Source: a virus
Virus record (IMG/VR): IMGVR_UViG_3300049596_000436
Coordinates: 1-32,407 of that record
DNA: 32,407 bases
Direction: 5' to 3' (one strand)
Positions 23,548 to 29,931 of the stretch are shown piece by piece. The notes below the pieces were generated by a model. The model saw nothing but the letters and a program-made list of their open reading frames with translations. It had not been told where the DNA came from and ran no database searches. Numbering within the stretch: position 1 is the first letter of the stretch; every line of letters starts with the position of its first letter. The position numbers were made by a program, and so were the translations under genes.

Positions 23548-24422
23548 TTAATAAAACTAAAAATATGCTCAATTACAGGAAGTGTCCAACCATCACCTAA
23601 TAAACTGCCTGATTTCCTATCATCTAAAATATCACAATAATCATCTTTAAAACCTTGTAAACGACACATTTCTATTTTATTTGGCAATCTTACTTCATTG
23701 TTTTCTGTTATTAAAATAACCATTCCAGAAGGTCTTTTTAATAACATTTTTTGCCAATTATTAAAGTCTTTTACTGTGTGCCTTCCAACTTTTTCAATCA
23801 ATCCTTCTGTTAAGCAATTTGATTTATTTCTTTTAGTTGTACCACTTGTTAATATATCTTTAAACATTAAACTTCTATCTTTCGGTTGTGGTATATCAGT
23901 TACTAAATCTCCAAACATTCCATCTTGTTTAGTTCTAATATTACTCCAATAGTATCTATCTCTTAACTGTGCTGTAACTAACTTTGAATTGATACGTACA
24001 GGATAAACTCCTAATGCTCTACTCATAATGCCTACGTCTAATTTACTTGCACTACCTACATTTTCTTGAAGGAACAAGACATTTGTATTAAGTGATTTTA
24101 CGTGGTTAAGTATATCGACAAATACAAAGAATAGACTTGACTTCTTTCCATTTATTCCTGCACGTTTACCAGCTGCACTTAAGTCTTGACAAGGGGAACC
24201 ACTTAATACTAAATCAATACTTTTCCAATCAATATCCCATTCCTTCCATTTAGTTACATCACCAACCTGTATAGTGTCGGGGAAATGATGTTGTGTTAAT
24301 TCTATTGCATAAGGCTTTATTTCGCTTGAATAGTATTTATTCACTTTTATCCCGACATTTTCGAGTGCTTGTCGACCAGTGTTCATTCCATTAAAAAGGC
24401 TTACTACATTCATCTTAATCAT
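23544..24422 (-). CDS. DNA cytosine-5 methyltransferase
   Basis: ATG at 24422 overlaps the upstream stop by 8 bases; the internal ATG at 24413 is an alternative that matches the usual start. 292 residues. Motif I is SLFNGMNTG (residues 8-16), catalytic motif IV SGSPCQDLS (74-82, Cys78), motif VI QENV (119-122), motif VIII QLRDR (152-156), motif X GDGWTLPVIEHI (276-287). All catalytic parts are present. No restriction enzyme is seen nearby, so it is an orphan, most likely protecting phage DNA from host restriction or tuning replication. Confidence 0.9.
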   Translation of the reverse strand: MIKMNVVSLFNGMNTGRQALENVGIKVNKYYSSEIKPYAIELTQHHFPDTIQVGDVTKWKEWDIDWKSIDLVLSGSPCQDLSAAGKRAGINGKKSSLFFVFVDILNHVKSLNTNVLFLQENVGSASKLDVGIMSRALGVYPVRINSKLVTAQLRDRYYWSNIRTKQDGMFGDLVTDIPQPKDRSLMFKDILTSGTTKRNKSNCLTEGLIEKVGRHTVKDFNNWQKMLLKRPSGMVILITENNEVRLPNKIEMCRLQGFKDDYCDILDDRKSGSLLGDGWTLPVIEHIFSFIK

Positions 24423-24696
24423 TTTTAATTAATTCTCTCACTTCTTTTTCCAACTTGTTTTTTCTGGTCTTATACCTTAATCCTCTTAAATCTTCATTGT
24501 CCATTTGTAATTTTTGTCTCATACGTCTTATACTTTCAAAGTGGGTTAAATGACCGTTGTATAATTGACTAATAAAATCACTACAATTATCAAATTTAGC
24601 CCAGTATCTTGCTGTTAATTTTAAATCACAGTCTCTTGTCTCAGGAAAGTTTCTCAGTAAATAAGTCACATTCTCTTTAATTTCACTTGTTATCAT
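24415..24696 (-). CDS. Conserved phage protein (93 aa), unknown function
   Basis: ATG at 24696, 93 residues. It contains LLRNFPETRDCDLKLTARYWAKF, then YNGHLTHFESIRRMRQKLQ and RGLRYKTRKNKLEKEVREL. The 'ets RD.D..L...YW' and 'ESIRRMRQKLQ' pattern occurs, as I recall, in a widely spread phage hypothetical family beside replication genes. Basic, helical C-terminus. Overlaps the methyltransferase by 8 bases. Confidence 0.6.
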   Translation of the reverse strand: MITSEIKENVTYLLRNFPETRDCDLKLTARYWAKFDNCSDFISQLYNGHLTHFESIRRMRQKLQMDNEDLRGLRYKTRKNKLEKEVRELIKND

Positions 24697-24698
24697 AA

Positions 24699-24908
24699 TT
24701 ATTTAAATTTTTCGTTATAATACATTTCACCTGTGTATGTGTAACCGTACGTTACTATTGATTCTGGATTGCTTTTAGTTTTCTGCTTATCTCCGTGAGC
24801 TTCTATTATCTCTTGCTTTTCCATTTCTTTGGCTTGTTCAAATAATTCATCTGAAGGTTCTAAACATTCAATTAACATTTTACTTCTTAACCACTCTACT
24901 GCTGTCAT
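24699..24908 (-). CDS. Small protein (69 aa), unknown function
   Basis: ATG at 24908. Begins with an amphipathic helix (TAVEWLRSKMLIECLEPSDELFEQAKEMEKQEI), then a short Tyr-rich tail (YGYTYTGEMYYNEKF). It is the first gene after the dyad promoter element at 24930-24960. I recall a similar 'AVEWL' small protein in other Bacteroidetes phages but no role. Confidence 0.5.
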   Translation of the reverse strand: MTAVEWLRSKMLIECLEPSDELFEQAKEMEKQEIIEAHGDKQKTKSNPESIVTYGYTYTGEMYYNEKFK

Positions 24909-24929
24909 AACTTTTCGTTTTTGTTTCTA

Positions 24930-24960
24930 CAAATATAACTTTTATTTTTAATATAAGTTA
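24930..24960 (-). promoter_or_regulatory. Dyad-class promoter element (clearest copy)
   Basis: On the minus strand TAACTTATATTAAAAA leads to AAGTTA, then TATATTTG: TAACTT (24960-24955), 13 bases, AAGTTA (24941-24936), an inverted repeat overlapping the -7 box. The 31-bp unit precedes the 69-aa gene by 21 bases. The -33 TTG of the consensus is replaced by the TAACTT arm. Confidence 0.65.
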
Positions 24961-24962
24961 CT

Positions 24963-25328
24963 TTATAATTCTTTTATTAAAATATCTAATTTATTTTTCA
25001 ATTCCCTATTCTCATTTTCCAAAGATAAGATATAAGTTTCATTATCGATATTTGACGTTTTAGTAACTTCTAGTGAATTATATTCTCTTTTTAGTATATA
25101 ATATCGTTCATTAACCTTATCGTTCATCTGAGAGACTGTTTTAAAGTTTTGTTCTAAATTCCTAAAATCTTTTAAAACATCTGTAAGTTCATAAATACTT
25201 TCATTCATCGAGTCAATTAAATCTTTTCGATCTTTGTGCTTTAGCTCTATATCCTGCACAGAGTTTTGAATCTTAATGATATTTTTCAATAGCCTTTGTT
25301 GGCTCAATATTAAATCTAGTTCTTTCAT
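24963..25328 (-). CDS. Coiled-coil protein (121 aa), unknown function
   Basis: ATG at 25328 chosen; a TTG codon at 25343 would add five residues but has no support. Nearly all helical with Leu/Lys/Asp repeats (LLKNIIKIQNSVQDIELKHKDRK, LTDVLKDFRNLEQ, LSLENENRELKNKLDILIKEL), likely a parallel coiled coil. It directly follows the helicase stop (25331), so a role in the replisome is possible but not shown. Confidence 0.5.
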   Translation of the reverse strand: MKELDLILSQQRLLKNIIKIQNSVQDIELKHKDRKDLIDSMNESIYELTDVLKDFRNLEQNFKTVSQMNDKVNERYYILKREYNSLEVTKTSNIDNETYILSLENENRELKNKLDILIKEL

Positions 25329-25330
25329 AA

Positions 25331-26305
25331 TTAAAAAGGACAATCTTTGTCTTCTAGTGGTTTAAATTCATTTACTTCCCTACCTATATTCATAAGATTA
25401 GCTGGTTTTATCGGTTCTTCTTTTGGTATAAAAGCATCTGTTTGCACGTCTTTAGGTCTTTTAATAACGTCTTTACCACCACATTTAAACCCATAACCAT
25501 AATTATAATCAAACATAATAGGCTGTTCATTTAGGGTTTGTCTTCCACCTGTATCAGTATCTTTTATTTTTTTTACTTCTACTAATGTTGTAAACCTTAA
25601 GTTTTCGTGTCCATTAAAACGGTGGATAATTATAAAATCATCTGCTTTATTTGAAAATGGTTTACCTCCTTCAATATCATCCTTAAAAGGAAACATTATA
25701 TGACCCTCCCACGTGTGATTTTTTGGATATACAGATTGTTTACGACCTGCAGTAGTTGACGGATGAGCATTTATGTAAATAGTTTTTCCAGTACGTTTAC
25801 AAAACATTTTCAATTCGTTTAATACATCGTAATTGCCTGCATAAGTCATTGAGGATTTTAAAGCGTTAAAAGGATCTATTAAGTAAACATCTGTATTAGT
25901 TTCATTAAATACGTTTAAAAGCTCTTCTGGTGTGTACCTTTTAGTATTGTCTACAAACTTAAAATGATGCTCTAGTTTAATTAAACCTCTTTTGATTTCT
26001 AATTCACTCATTTGCTCTAGTGGTTTTGCTAAATACATTTTAAGCATATCTCTGAGCACTTTATAAGGTGGATTTTCATCCATGAACAAAGTGAAAGTTA
26101 AATTATGATTTGTTGCTAGTGCTAAAAAATACCACTCCATAAAATAAGTTTTACCTACGTTATCATGTCCTAAAGCAAAATTTAATTGTCCTTGCTTATG
26201 AACAAAAAACTCATCAAAATAAATACCTAATTCAAGCCCTTTAGGTATCAAACCATTTTTATAATCTAAAATAGTTTGTGTTGAATGTCCGTCTTTAAGT
26301 ATCAT
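25331..26305 (-). CDS. Replicative helicase-like RecA-fold ATPase
   Basis: ATG at 26305, overlapping the initiator stop as ATGA; 324 residues. Walker A GHDNVGKT (46-53), Walker B DVYLIDPF (139-146), and a conserved His in INAHPST (His181, sensor-like) define a RecA/DnaB/RepA-type P-loop ATPase. No N-terminal DnaB primase-binding domain is seen. The C-terminus ends DKDCPF, which resembles the SSB C-terminal tip. Together with the initiator it is the core of phage replication, unwinding DNA at the origin. Confidence 0.8.
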   Translation of the reverse strand: MILKDGHSTQTILDYKNGLIPKGLELGIYFDEFFVHKQGQLNFALGHDNVGKTYFMEWYFLALATNHNLTFTLFMDENPPYKVLRDMLKMYLAKPLEQMSELEIKRGLIKLEHHFKFVDNTKRYTPEELLNVFNETNTDVYLIDPFNALKSSMTYAGNYDVLNELKMFCKRTGKTIYINAHPSTTAGRKQSVYPKNHTWEGHIMFPFKDDIEGGKPFSNKADDFIIIHRFNGHENLRFTTLVEVKKIKDTDTGGRQTLNEQPIMFDYNYGYGFKCGGKDVIKRPKDVQTDAFIPKEEPIKPANLMNIGREVNEFKPLEDKDCPF

Positions 26306-27063
26306 ACTTTTCCTGTTTGTTGGTAAACGTGTAATACTAATTTATCAGTAATCTCTATTCCTTCTGGAGTTACAAATAAAACTTCTTTTTTACTTTCTTT
26401 TTGTGAAATAGTTTCATTCTTATACCAATCACTTTCAAAACCACCCCAACTTTTTTCAACACACTTTTCTAAAATCAAATTGATATCATTACCATTTAAT
26501 TCAACTTGTTTTATAAATTTATCAAATGCAGTTTTTGAATTAGTTAATTTTTTATTCTTCCTTACTTTTATCCATTCATCTACTAACTCAGAATTAAAAC
26601 CAAAAGATATAAGAGCGGAGCGAAAATTAAATGTAATATTTTTCTTTTCTTCTCTTTTCTCTTCTATTCTATTCTCTTCTGTATTACTTTCGTTATTCTG
26701 TTGTAATACGAACGTATTACTTTCGTTATTCGATTGATTTACTTCTGAATTACGTTTTGCCCATCTTTTAGCAACCGCATCTTTTGCTTTTTCACTTTTA
26801 TTTAAAGCATTTTCAAACTGTTCATCTAAAAAATAGATCTTTATAAAACCATCAACTTCTTTAATTACCTTTTTAGATAATAGGTTTTTATAATTATGTT
26901 CATCACACTCAATAATTGCATCTTCAATAGATAATTTTGTTTCGTTTATCCAATATAAACAACATAATTCCATAAAAGAAGATTTAGCTTCTGGTGTACA
27001 TCTTTGAATTTTTCCCATTTTCCACTCTGAAATAGAAAATTTAAACCATTGTAACTTTTCCAT
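26302..27063 (-). CDS. Replication initiator-like protein (contains iteron cluster)
   Basis: ATG at 27063, 253 residues. The N-terminal domain (MEKLQWFKFSISEWKMGKIQRCTPEAKSSFMELCCLYW) resembles DUF1376/replisome-organiser proteins (winged helix). A low-complexity middle has two NNESNT copies and an EENRIEEKREEKK run. The C-terminal domain (FRSALISFGFNSELVDEWIKVRKNKKLTNSKTAFDKFIKQ) is helical. Such proteins bind the origin and load the helicase, which is encoded directly downstream. The repeats lie inside the gene, as in the lambda O gene, and I interpret them as the origin. Confidence 0.7.
   Translation of the reverse strand: MEKLQWFKFSISEWKMGKIQRCTPEAKSSFMELCCLYWINETKLSIEDAIIECDEHNYKNLLSKKVIKEVDGFIKIYFLDEQFENALNKSEKAKDAVAKRWAKRNSEVNQSNNESNTFVLQQNNESNTEENRIEEKREEKKNITFNFRSALISFGFNSELVDEWIKVRKNKKLTNSKTAFDKFIKQVELNGNDINLILEKCVEKSWGGFESDWYKNETISQKESKKEVLFVTPEGIEITDKLVLHVYQQTGKV
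26639..26680. other. Homopyrimidine (plus) / homopurine (minus) tract beside the iterons
   Basis: Forty-two bases of almost pure T/C on the plus strand (A only at 26666 and 26671), coding a Glu/Lys/Arg-rich run on the minus strand. It abuts the iteron cluster at 26681. Purine/pyrimidine asymmetry near iterons is common in phage origins and can promote unwinding or triplex formation. Confidence 0.45.
26681..26731. repeat. Iteron cluster and palindrome: candidate replication origin
   Basis: The 18-base GTATTACTTTCGTTATTC is repeated exactly at 26681-26698 and 26714-26731 (33 bases apart). Between them is a perfect palindrome GTAATACG-AA-CGTATTAC (26703-26720). So GTATTAC or its complement appears three times in 51 bases. 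It is inside the replication initiator gene, next to a homopyrimidine tract, as expected for a lambda-type origin. Confidence 0.6.
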
Positions 27064-27065
27064 AA

Positions 27066-27260
27066 CTAATCTAATAAAGCAATTTGTTTACGAAGTTCTT
27101 TGCTTAATTTGATAGCAGTTGACTTATCTAATGTCACATGAATATTATTTATGTAATCATCATCTTCTATTATTCTTACATATACACGCTCTTTACCTGC
27201 CTGTACTTCGATTACTTTTCTGAAAAAATTGCAATCATGAAATTTTAAACTTACACTCAT
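27066..27260 (-). CDS. Small protein (64 aa), unknown function, first gene of the replication unit
   Basis: ATG at 27260, ending two bases before the initiator gene start. Beta strands then a Lys/Leu helix: SVSLKFHDCNFFRKVIEV, YVRIIEDDDYINNIHVTLDKSTAIKLSKELRKQIALLD. No obvious family. It is the first gene after the structured leader at 27304-27395, and may be regulated by it. Confidence 0.5.
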   Translation of the reverse strand: MSVSLKFHDCNFFRKVIEVQAGKERVYVRIIEDDDYINNIHVTLDKSTAIKLSKELRKQIALLD

Positions 27261-27303
27261 AATTTTTTAAAGGTTTTAAGATAACCAGTAACTTTTAGTT
27301 AAT

Positions 27304-27358
27304 AAAAAAACCCTAACAATTTTCACGGCTCCTACCTCGTTACTCATCATTAGGGTTT
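27304..27358 (-). terminator. Terminator stem S2 within the leader RNA
   Basis: The AAACCCTAA/TTAGGGTTT stem is followed by a run of seven T's (27310-27304). The 31-base loop is large and contains the 3' arm of S1, so S1 pairing (pseudoknot) can compete with or modulate it. It would stop transcription before the 64-aa gene at 27260. Confidence 0.55.
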
Positions 27359-27395
27359 CAAATTTCTTTAAGTTCTATATTGTAGGAGCGAACTA
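27304..27395 (-). ncRNA. Structured noncoding RNA / attenuator with interleaved stems
   Basis: Expected start is about 27395 from the promoter at 27401-27429. S1: GCTCCTAC (27389-27382) with GTAGGAGC (27335-27328), 8 bp. S2: AAACCCTAAT (27358-27349) with GTTAGGGTTT (27317-27308), 10 bp counting one G-U, followed by T's to 27304. The order S1, S2, S1', S2' is a pseudoknot or mutually exclusive pair. S2 plus U-tract is a terminator. No ORF lies within it. It precedes the replication genes, so it may be a small RNA or a leader attenuating them. Confidence 0.6.
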
Positions 27396-27400
27396 TTTTA

Positions 27401-27429
27401 CAAATATAACCTTATTTTTTAATATACAA
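27401..27429 (-). promoter_or_regulatory. Canonical Bacteroidetes promoter for the leader RNA
   Basis: TTG (27429-27427), 18 bases, TATATTTG (27408-27401). This fits TTG-N17-23-TAnnTTTG. It overlaps the stop codon of the NUMOD4 gene and agrees with the copy at 31371-31399 at about 26 of 30 positions. The start site should lie about 5-8 bases on, right before stem S1. Confidence 0.7.
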
Positions 27430-27688
27430 TCAAATTATCCACGTGATTGTTAAAAATATTTTTATCTTTTCTTACTACCTTTTTAAATTCAGGTGTAATA
27501 AAATTTCTTACAACCTCACTTGCTATATAGATTGTTTTAAAACGACTTGCATTCTCTAATGTTAGTCTAACACGTGCGGAGTGTTTACCTTTCAAGAATG
27601 GCTTTAAAAAAGTGCCTCTTTCATCGTTTCTAATTCGTCCGAAATTAGAGATTGAATACTGACCTTCTAAATGTTTCCAAGTTTCCAT
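27419..27688 (-). CDS. NUMOD4-like protein, degenerate HNH endonuclease
   Basis: ATG at 27688, 89 residues. Residues 1-35 (WKHLEGQYSISNFGRIRNDERGTFLKP) match the NUMOD4 DNA-binding motif of HNH homing endonucleases. The C-terminus VVRKDKNIFNNHVDNLIVY aligns with the usual V.HKDGN..NN...NL HNH end, but the catalytic His of the HxD pair is Arg. This suggests a nuclease that lost activity, kept as a DNA-binding protein or decaying. Its stop overlaps the promoter at 27401. Confidence 0.7.
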   Translation of the reverse strand: METWKHLEGQYSISNFGRIRNDERGTFLKPFLKGKHSARVRLTLENASRFKTIYIASEVVRNFITPEFKKVVRKDKNIFNNHVDNLIVY

Positions 27689-27689
27689 A

Positions 27690-27908
27690 TTATTTAAATT
27701 TAATATATGTACAAGTGCATCTTTCTCTTTGATCCCCTTTAATCTTCCAATCGTAAGATTTATTATTTGTATTGTTATAATAAGTTAATGAGTCAATCCA
27801 TACACCATTGTTTAATTTTTGAATTTCTATTTTACATTCTGTTTCTTTCACCAATTTATTACAACTAAATAAAGTAGCTAATCCTAATACTAAAATTAAT
27901 TTTTTCAT
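27690..27908 (-). CDS. Small lipoprotein (72 aa)
   Basis: ATG at 27908. MKKLILVLGLATLFSCNK has a positive N-tip, hydrophobic core, and a lipobox ending in LFSC, so Cys16 should be lipidated and the mature protein anchored at the outer membrane or inner leaflet. The rest is polar with three further Cys (ECKI and CTC near the end). It follows the secreted protein gene by one base. Phage lipoproteins (for example T5 Llp) often block receptors, so superinfection exclusion is a plausible but untested role. Confidence 0.65.
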   Translation of the reverse strand: MKKLILVLGLATLFSCNKLVKETECKIEIQKLNNGVWIDSLTYYNNTNNKSYDWKIKGDQRERCTCTYIKFK

Positions 27909-27909
27909 C

Positions 27910-28359
27910 TTATTTATTTAAAAAGTTAAATGCTGAAGTACTTCCTGTCATATTGAATTGGTAAATTTCAGAAGTGCAATAAGTCTCATTAACTCTAAGT
28001 TTTACACTAGTTGAATTAAGGAAATCTTTAAAAAACGGCTCATTCTCTAAATTCATAGTAAAGAAAACAGCTTTATTATCATTTGTTGTATTGCCCCACA
28101 AAGAGTGTCTTTTCCATTGGTTATTTACTAAAAAAGATATATCTACTAGTGGGGAATCTTCGCAATAATAACCCCCAGCTACGTAAAAAGCAATCTCTGA
28201 AGCATCTCCTTCAAGTTTTAAAAAAGCCCCGTTATTTGTCGCTGTATAGCAAATTTTGTAGGGTTCATCTAAACCATTATTAACTGTTTTTTTCGTCCAT
28301 TGTGCGTTTACTAATCCTACTGTTAAGATTGTCGCAACTGTTAAAATCATTTTTTTCAT
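27910..28359 (-). CDS. Secreted protein (149 aa), unknown function
   Basis: ATG at 28359. Signal peptide MKKMILTVATILTVGLVNA then a Q start, with a clear cleavage site. The mature part is beta-rich with three Cys (CYTATNN, YYCEDS, NETYCTSE), aromatic and Asn-rich (LLEGDASEIAFYVAGGYYCEDSPLVDISFLVNN style). First gene after the dyad promoter element at 28383-28413, so probably expressed early. Probably periplasmic. Could act with the lipoprotein encoded next; no family recognised. Confidence 0.6.
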   Translation of the reverse strand: MKKMILTVATILTVGLVNAQWTKKTVNNGLDEPYKICYTATNNGAFLKLEGDASEIAFYVAGGYYCEDSPLVDISFLVNNQWKRHSLWGNTTNDNKAVFFTMNLENEPFFKDFLNSTSVKLRVNETYCTSEIYQFNMTGSTSAFNFLNK

Positions 28360-28382
28360 TTTCTTAAATTTTAAATTGTTTT

Positions 28383-28413
28383 CAAATATAACACATATTT
28401 TTAATATAGGTTA
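28383..28413 (-). promoter_or_regulatory. Dyad-class promoter element before the exported pair
   Basis: Minus strand TAACCT, 13 bases, GTGTTA overlapping TATATTTG; core TATATTAAAAA. It differs from the 24930 copy by few bases and lies 24 bases upstream of the secreted protein start. No TTG at -33. Confidence 0.6.
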
Positions 28414-28430
28414 CTTTTTATAGAAATATT

Positions 28431-28625
28431 TTACATTTTTTTCCAATTGTCCAGAATATCGTTAATACATTCTCTTAATTTAGCGTTGTCCTCACGTAGT
28501 TCTTCTAGTAAATCTAGGACTAAAATGCGGTCATACTCAGGGATCTCACAATGTTGTATTATTTCTATTGCTTCATCTATAGCGGGACACGTGTAAGGTA
28601 TTGGTGCTTTATCTATTTTTCTCAT
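28431..28625 (-). CDS. Small acidic helical protein (64 aa), unknown function
   Basis: ATG at 28625 chosen (MRKIDKAPIP), because an upstream extension would run through the neighbouring gene's coding sequence. It overlaps that gene by 17 bases. Contains YTCPAIDEAIEIIQHCEIPEYDR and a helical LDLLEELREDNAKLREC. The TCP.ID pattern recurs, as I recall, in small phage proteins of Bacteroidetes. No role known. Confidence 0.5.
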   Translation of the reverse strand: MRKIDKAPIPYTCPAIDEAIEIIQHCEIPEYDRILVLDLLEELREDNAKLRECINDILDNWKKM

Positions 28626-28878
28626 TTTTAAATTTTGAAAGTTTATCATCAAAAAACAAAAGAATTTCTTCTTCAGTTTCAAAGTTGAATATATCAAATT
28701 TGGAAGTCTCAAAATTATACCAAACCGTCCCTTTTTGCTTTCTGGTATTTTCTAGAATACATTCGTCGCAATTGATCATGTGGTTAAGGTATTTTTTAAC
28801 TTGATACTTTCTTTTACTAGGTGTAAATTCTGAAAGTGTTTTTTCAATTTGACATGTGAAACATTTACGACTTTCCAT
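28609..28878 (-). CDS. Zinc-finger-like small protein (89 aa)
   Basis: ATG at 28878. N-terminal CFTCQIEKTLSEFTPSKRKYQVKKYLNHMINCDEC gives two CxxC pairs (KCFTCQ near residue 6, NCDEC near 37), a likely zinc ribbon. The C-terminus is acidic/aromatic. May bind nucleic acid; not tested. Overlaps the upstream small gene by 14 bases. Confidence 0.55.
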   Translation of the reverse strand: MESRKCFTCQIEKTLSEFTPSKRKYQVKKYLNHMINCDECILENTRKQKGTVWYNFETSKFDIFNFETEEEILLFFDDKLSKFKNEKNR

Positions 28879-29029
28879 TTATACTAATGTTTTTATGTTG
28901 TTTTAAAATTTCGTTGATTATATCTCGAATGTCTCTAATTAAGTGTTCATCTACTGACTTAATTAAATAAGTTTCGTTATAACCTCTTTTTTTTAGTTCT
29001 CGCATAATTTTCTTTGTCGTTATTTTCAT
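28865..29029 (-). CDS. Small basic protein (54 aa), unknown function
   Basis: ATG at 29029 overlaps the upstream stop as ATGA; TAA at 28865. Lys/Arg-rich start (KITTKKIMRELKKRGYNETYLIKSVDE) then helical DIRDIINEILKQHK. The linked overlaps on both sides support coding. No family recognised. Confidence 0.45.
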   Translation of the reverse strand: MKITTKKIMRELKKRGYNETYLIKSVDEHLIRDIRDIINEILKQHKNISINGKS

Positions 29030-29454
29030 CCTAAAAAACCTCCTATTTCTTCTCCTTTTCTTAATTGACTTAATAACTTTTCAATGTAAAGAGATGCATC
29101 CATTAGCTCCTCCTGTAGGTGTATTAAAAAATTATCGGTATTGTTATCTTGTAAGGTAGTACCATATTTTCCAATCCCTAGTTTAGATCTTTGTTGGTAT
29201 TTATTTATTAAACTCTCTACGATTGCATCTTTTTTCTCCATTTCGAAGTGATCATTTTCAGTGTTAAACCAAAGTTTATTTCCAAAGTTATCTACGATTG
29301 AAAAGGTCGACATCGACCAACTAGTATCATATACTTTATATAGCGCTCCAACGATTAATGCATTTCGTCCGCTATTAGGGTGTCCCGCTGTGTAAACATA
29401 TTGCTTAATACACTTAACCTCATCCCCTACTTTTACTGTCATTTTATCTTTCAT
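29026..29454 (-). CDS. Conserved phage protein (142 aa), unknown function
   Basis: ATG at 29454, overlapping the upstream gene as ATGA. The N-terminal half (VKVGDEVKCIKQYVYTAGH, ALYKVYDTSWSMSTFSIVDNFGNKLWF) is a small beta domain. The C-terminal half has YQQRSKLGIGKYGTTLQDNN and a helix LIHLQEELMDASLYIEKLL, a pattern I recall from many phage genomes without known function. Possibly a regulatory or nucleotide-related domain; uncertain. Confidence 0.55.
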   Translation of the reverse strand: MKDKMTVKVGDEVKCIKQYVYTAGHPNSGRNALIVGALYKVYDTSWSMSTFSIVDNFGNKLWFNTENDHFEMEKKDAIVESLINKYQQRSKLGIGKYGTTLQDNNTDNFLIHLQEELMDASLYIEKLLSQLRKGEEIGGFLG

Positions 29455-29705
29455 AATACACTTTTAATATTTATTTTATCAACTAATTTTCTCATTCGAT
29501 CCGTGTTATATTGGAATGATTTTATTTGCTGGTCGGTTAATTTATCCGTACTATTCTCAGCTAAATCCGTAATCACTTCATAGAACTTTTCAAATAGTTC
29601 TTTGTTGTTCTTTTTGAAAAGGTTGTTATCTTCTAAGTCCTCTAATTTCTCAAGGGTTACTTGAGATAATAGGATAATTTGATACATTAAATCTAGTTGT
29701 TTCAT
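29451..29705 (-). CDS. Small helical protein (84 aa), unknown function
   Basis: ATG at 29705. All-helical, charged: KQLDLMYQIILLSQVTLEKLEDLEDN, LFEKFYEVITDLAENSTDKLTDQQIKSFQYN. The start resembles that of the 121-aa coiled-coil protein at 24963-25328 (KELDLILSQQRLL), suggesting duplication. No function. Confidence 0.45.
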   Translation of the reverse strand: MKQLDLMYQIILLSQVTLEKLEDLEDNNLFKKNNKELFEKFYEVITDLAENSTDKLTDQQIKSFQYNTDRMRKLVDKINIKSVL

Positions 29706-29929
29706 AATTTATAAGTGTTAAAATAATCATTAAATGCTTGTGGAATATCCGACCTATTTACGTGCCAACGATCGTTGTGACCTTGGAAATACGCTTGTTT
29801 CATCTGCTCCTCAAACAACTCCTCTAAGTTCTTAAGGTCGTTTTCAAAACGTTCTAGATCTTCTTTGTCAAAATATTGCTTAACATCTTTAAACATATTT
29901 TTAACCATAAATACTGTACTTTCAATCAT
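29702..29929 (-). CDS. Small helical protein (75 aa), unknown function
   Basis: ATG at 29929. Begins STVFMVKNMFKDVKQYFDKEDLERFENDLKNLEELFEEQMKQAYFQGHND, likely two amphipathic helices, then a polar tail. No membrane segment or known motif. Confidence 0.45.
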   Translation of the reverse strand: MIESTVFMVKNMFKDVKQYFDKEDLERFENDLKNLEELFEEQMKQAYFQGHNDRWHVNRSDIPQAFNDYFNTYKL

Positions 29930-29931
29930 AA

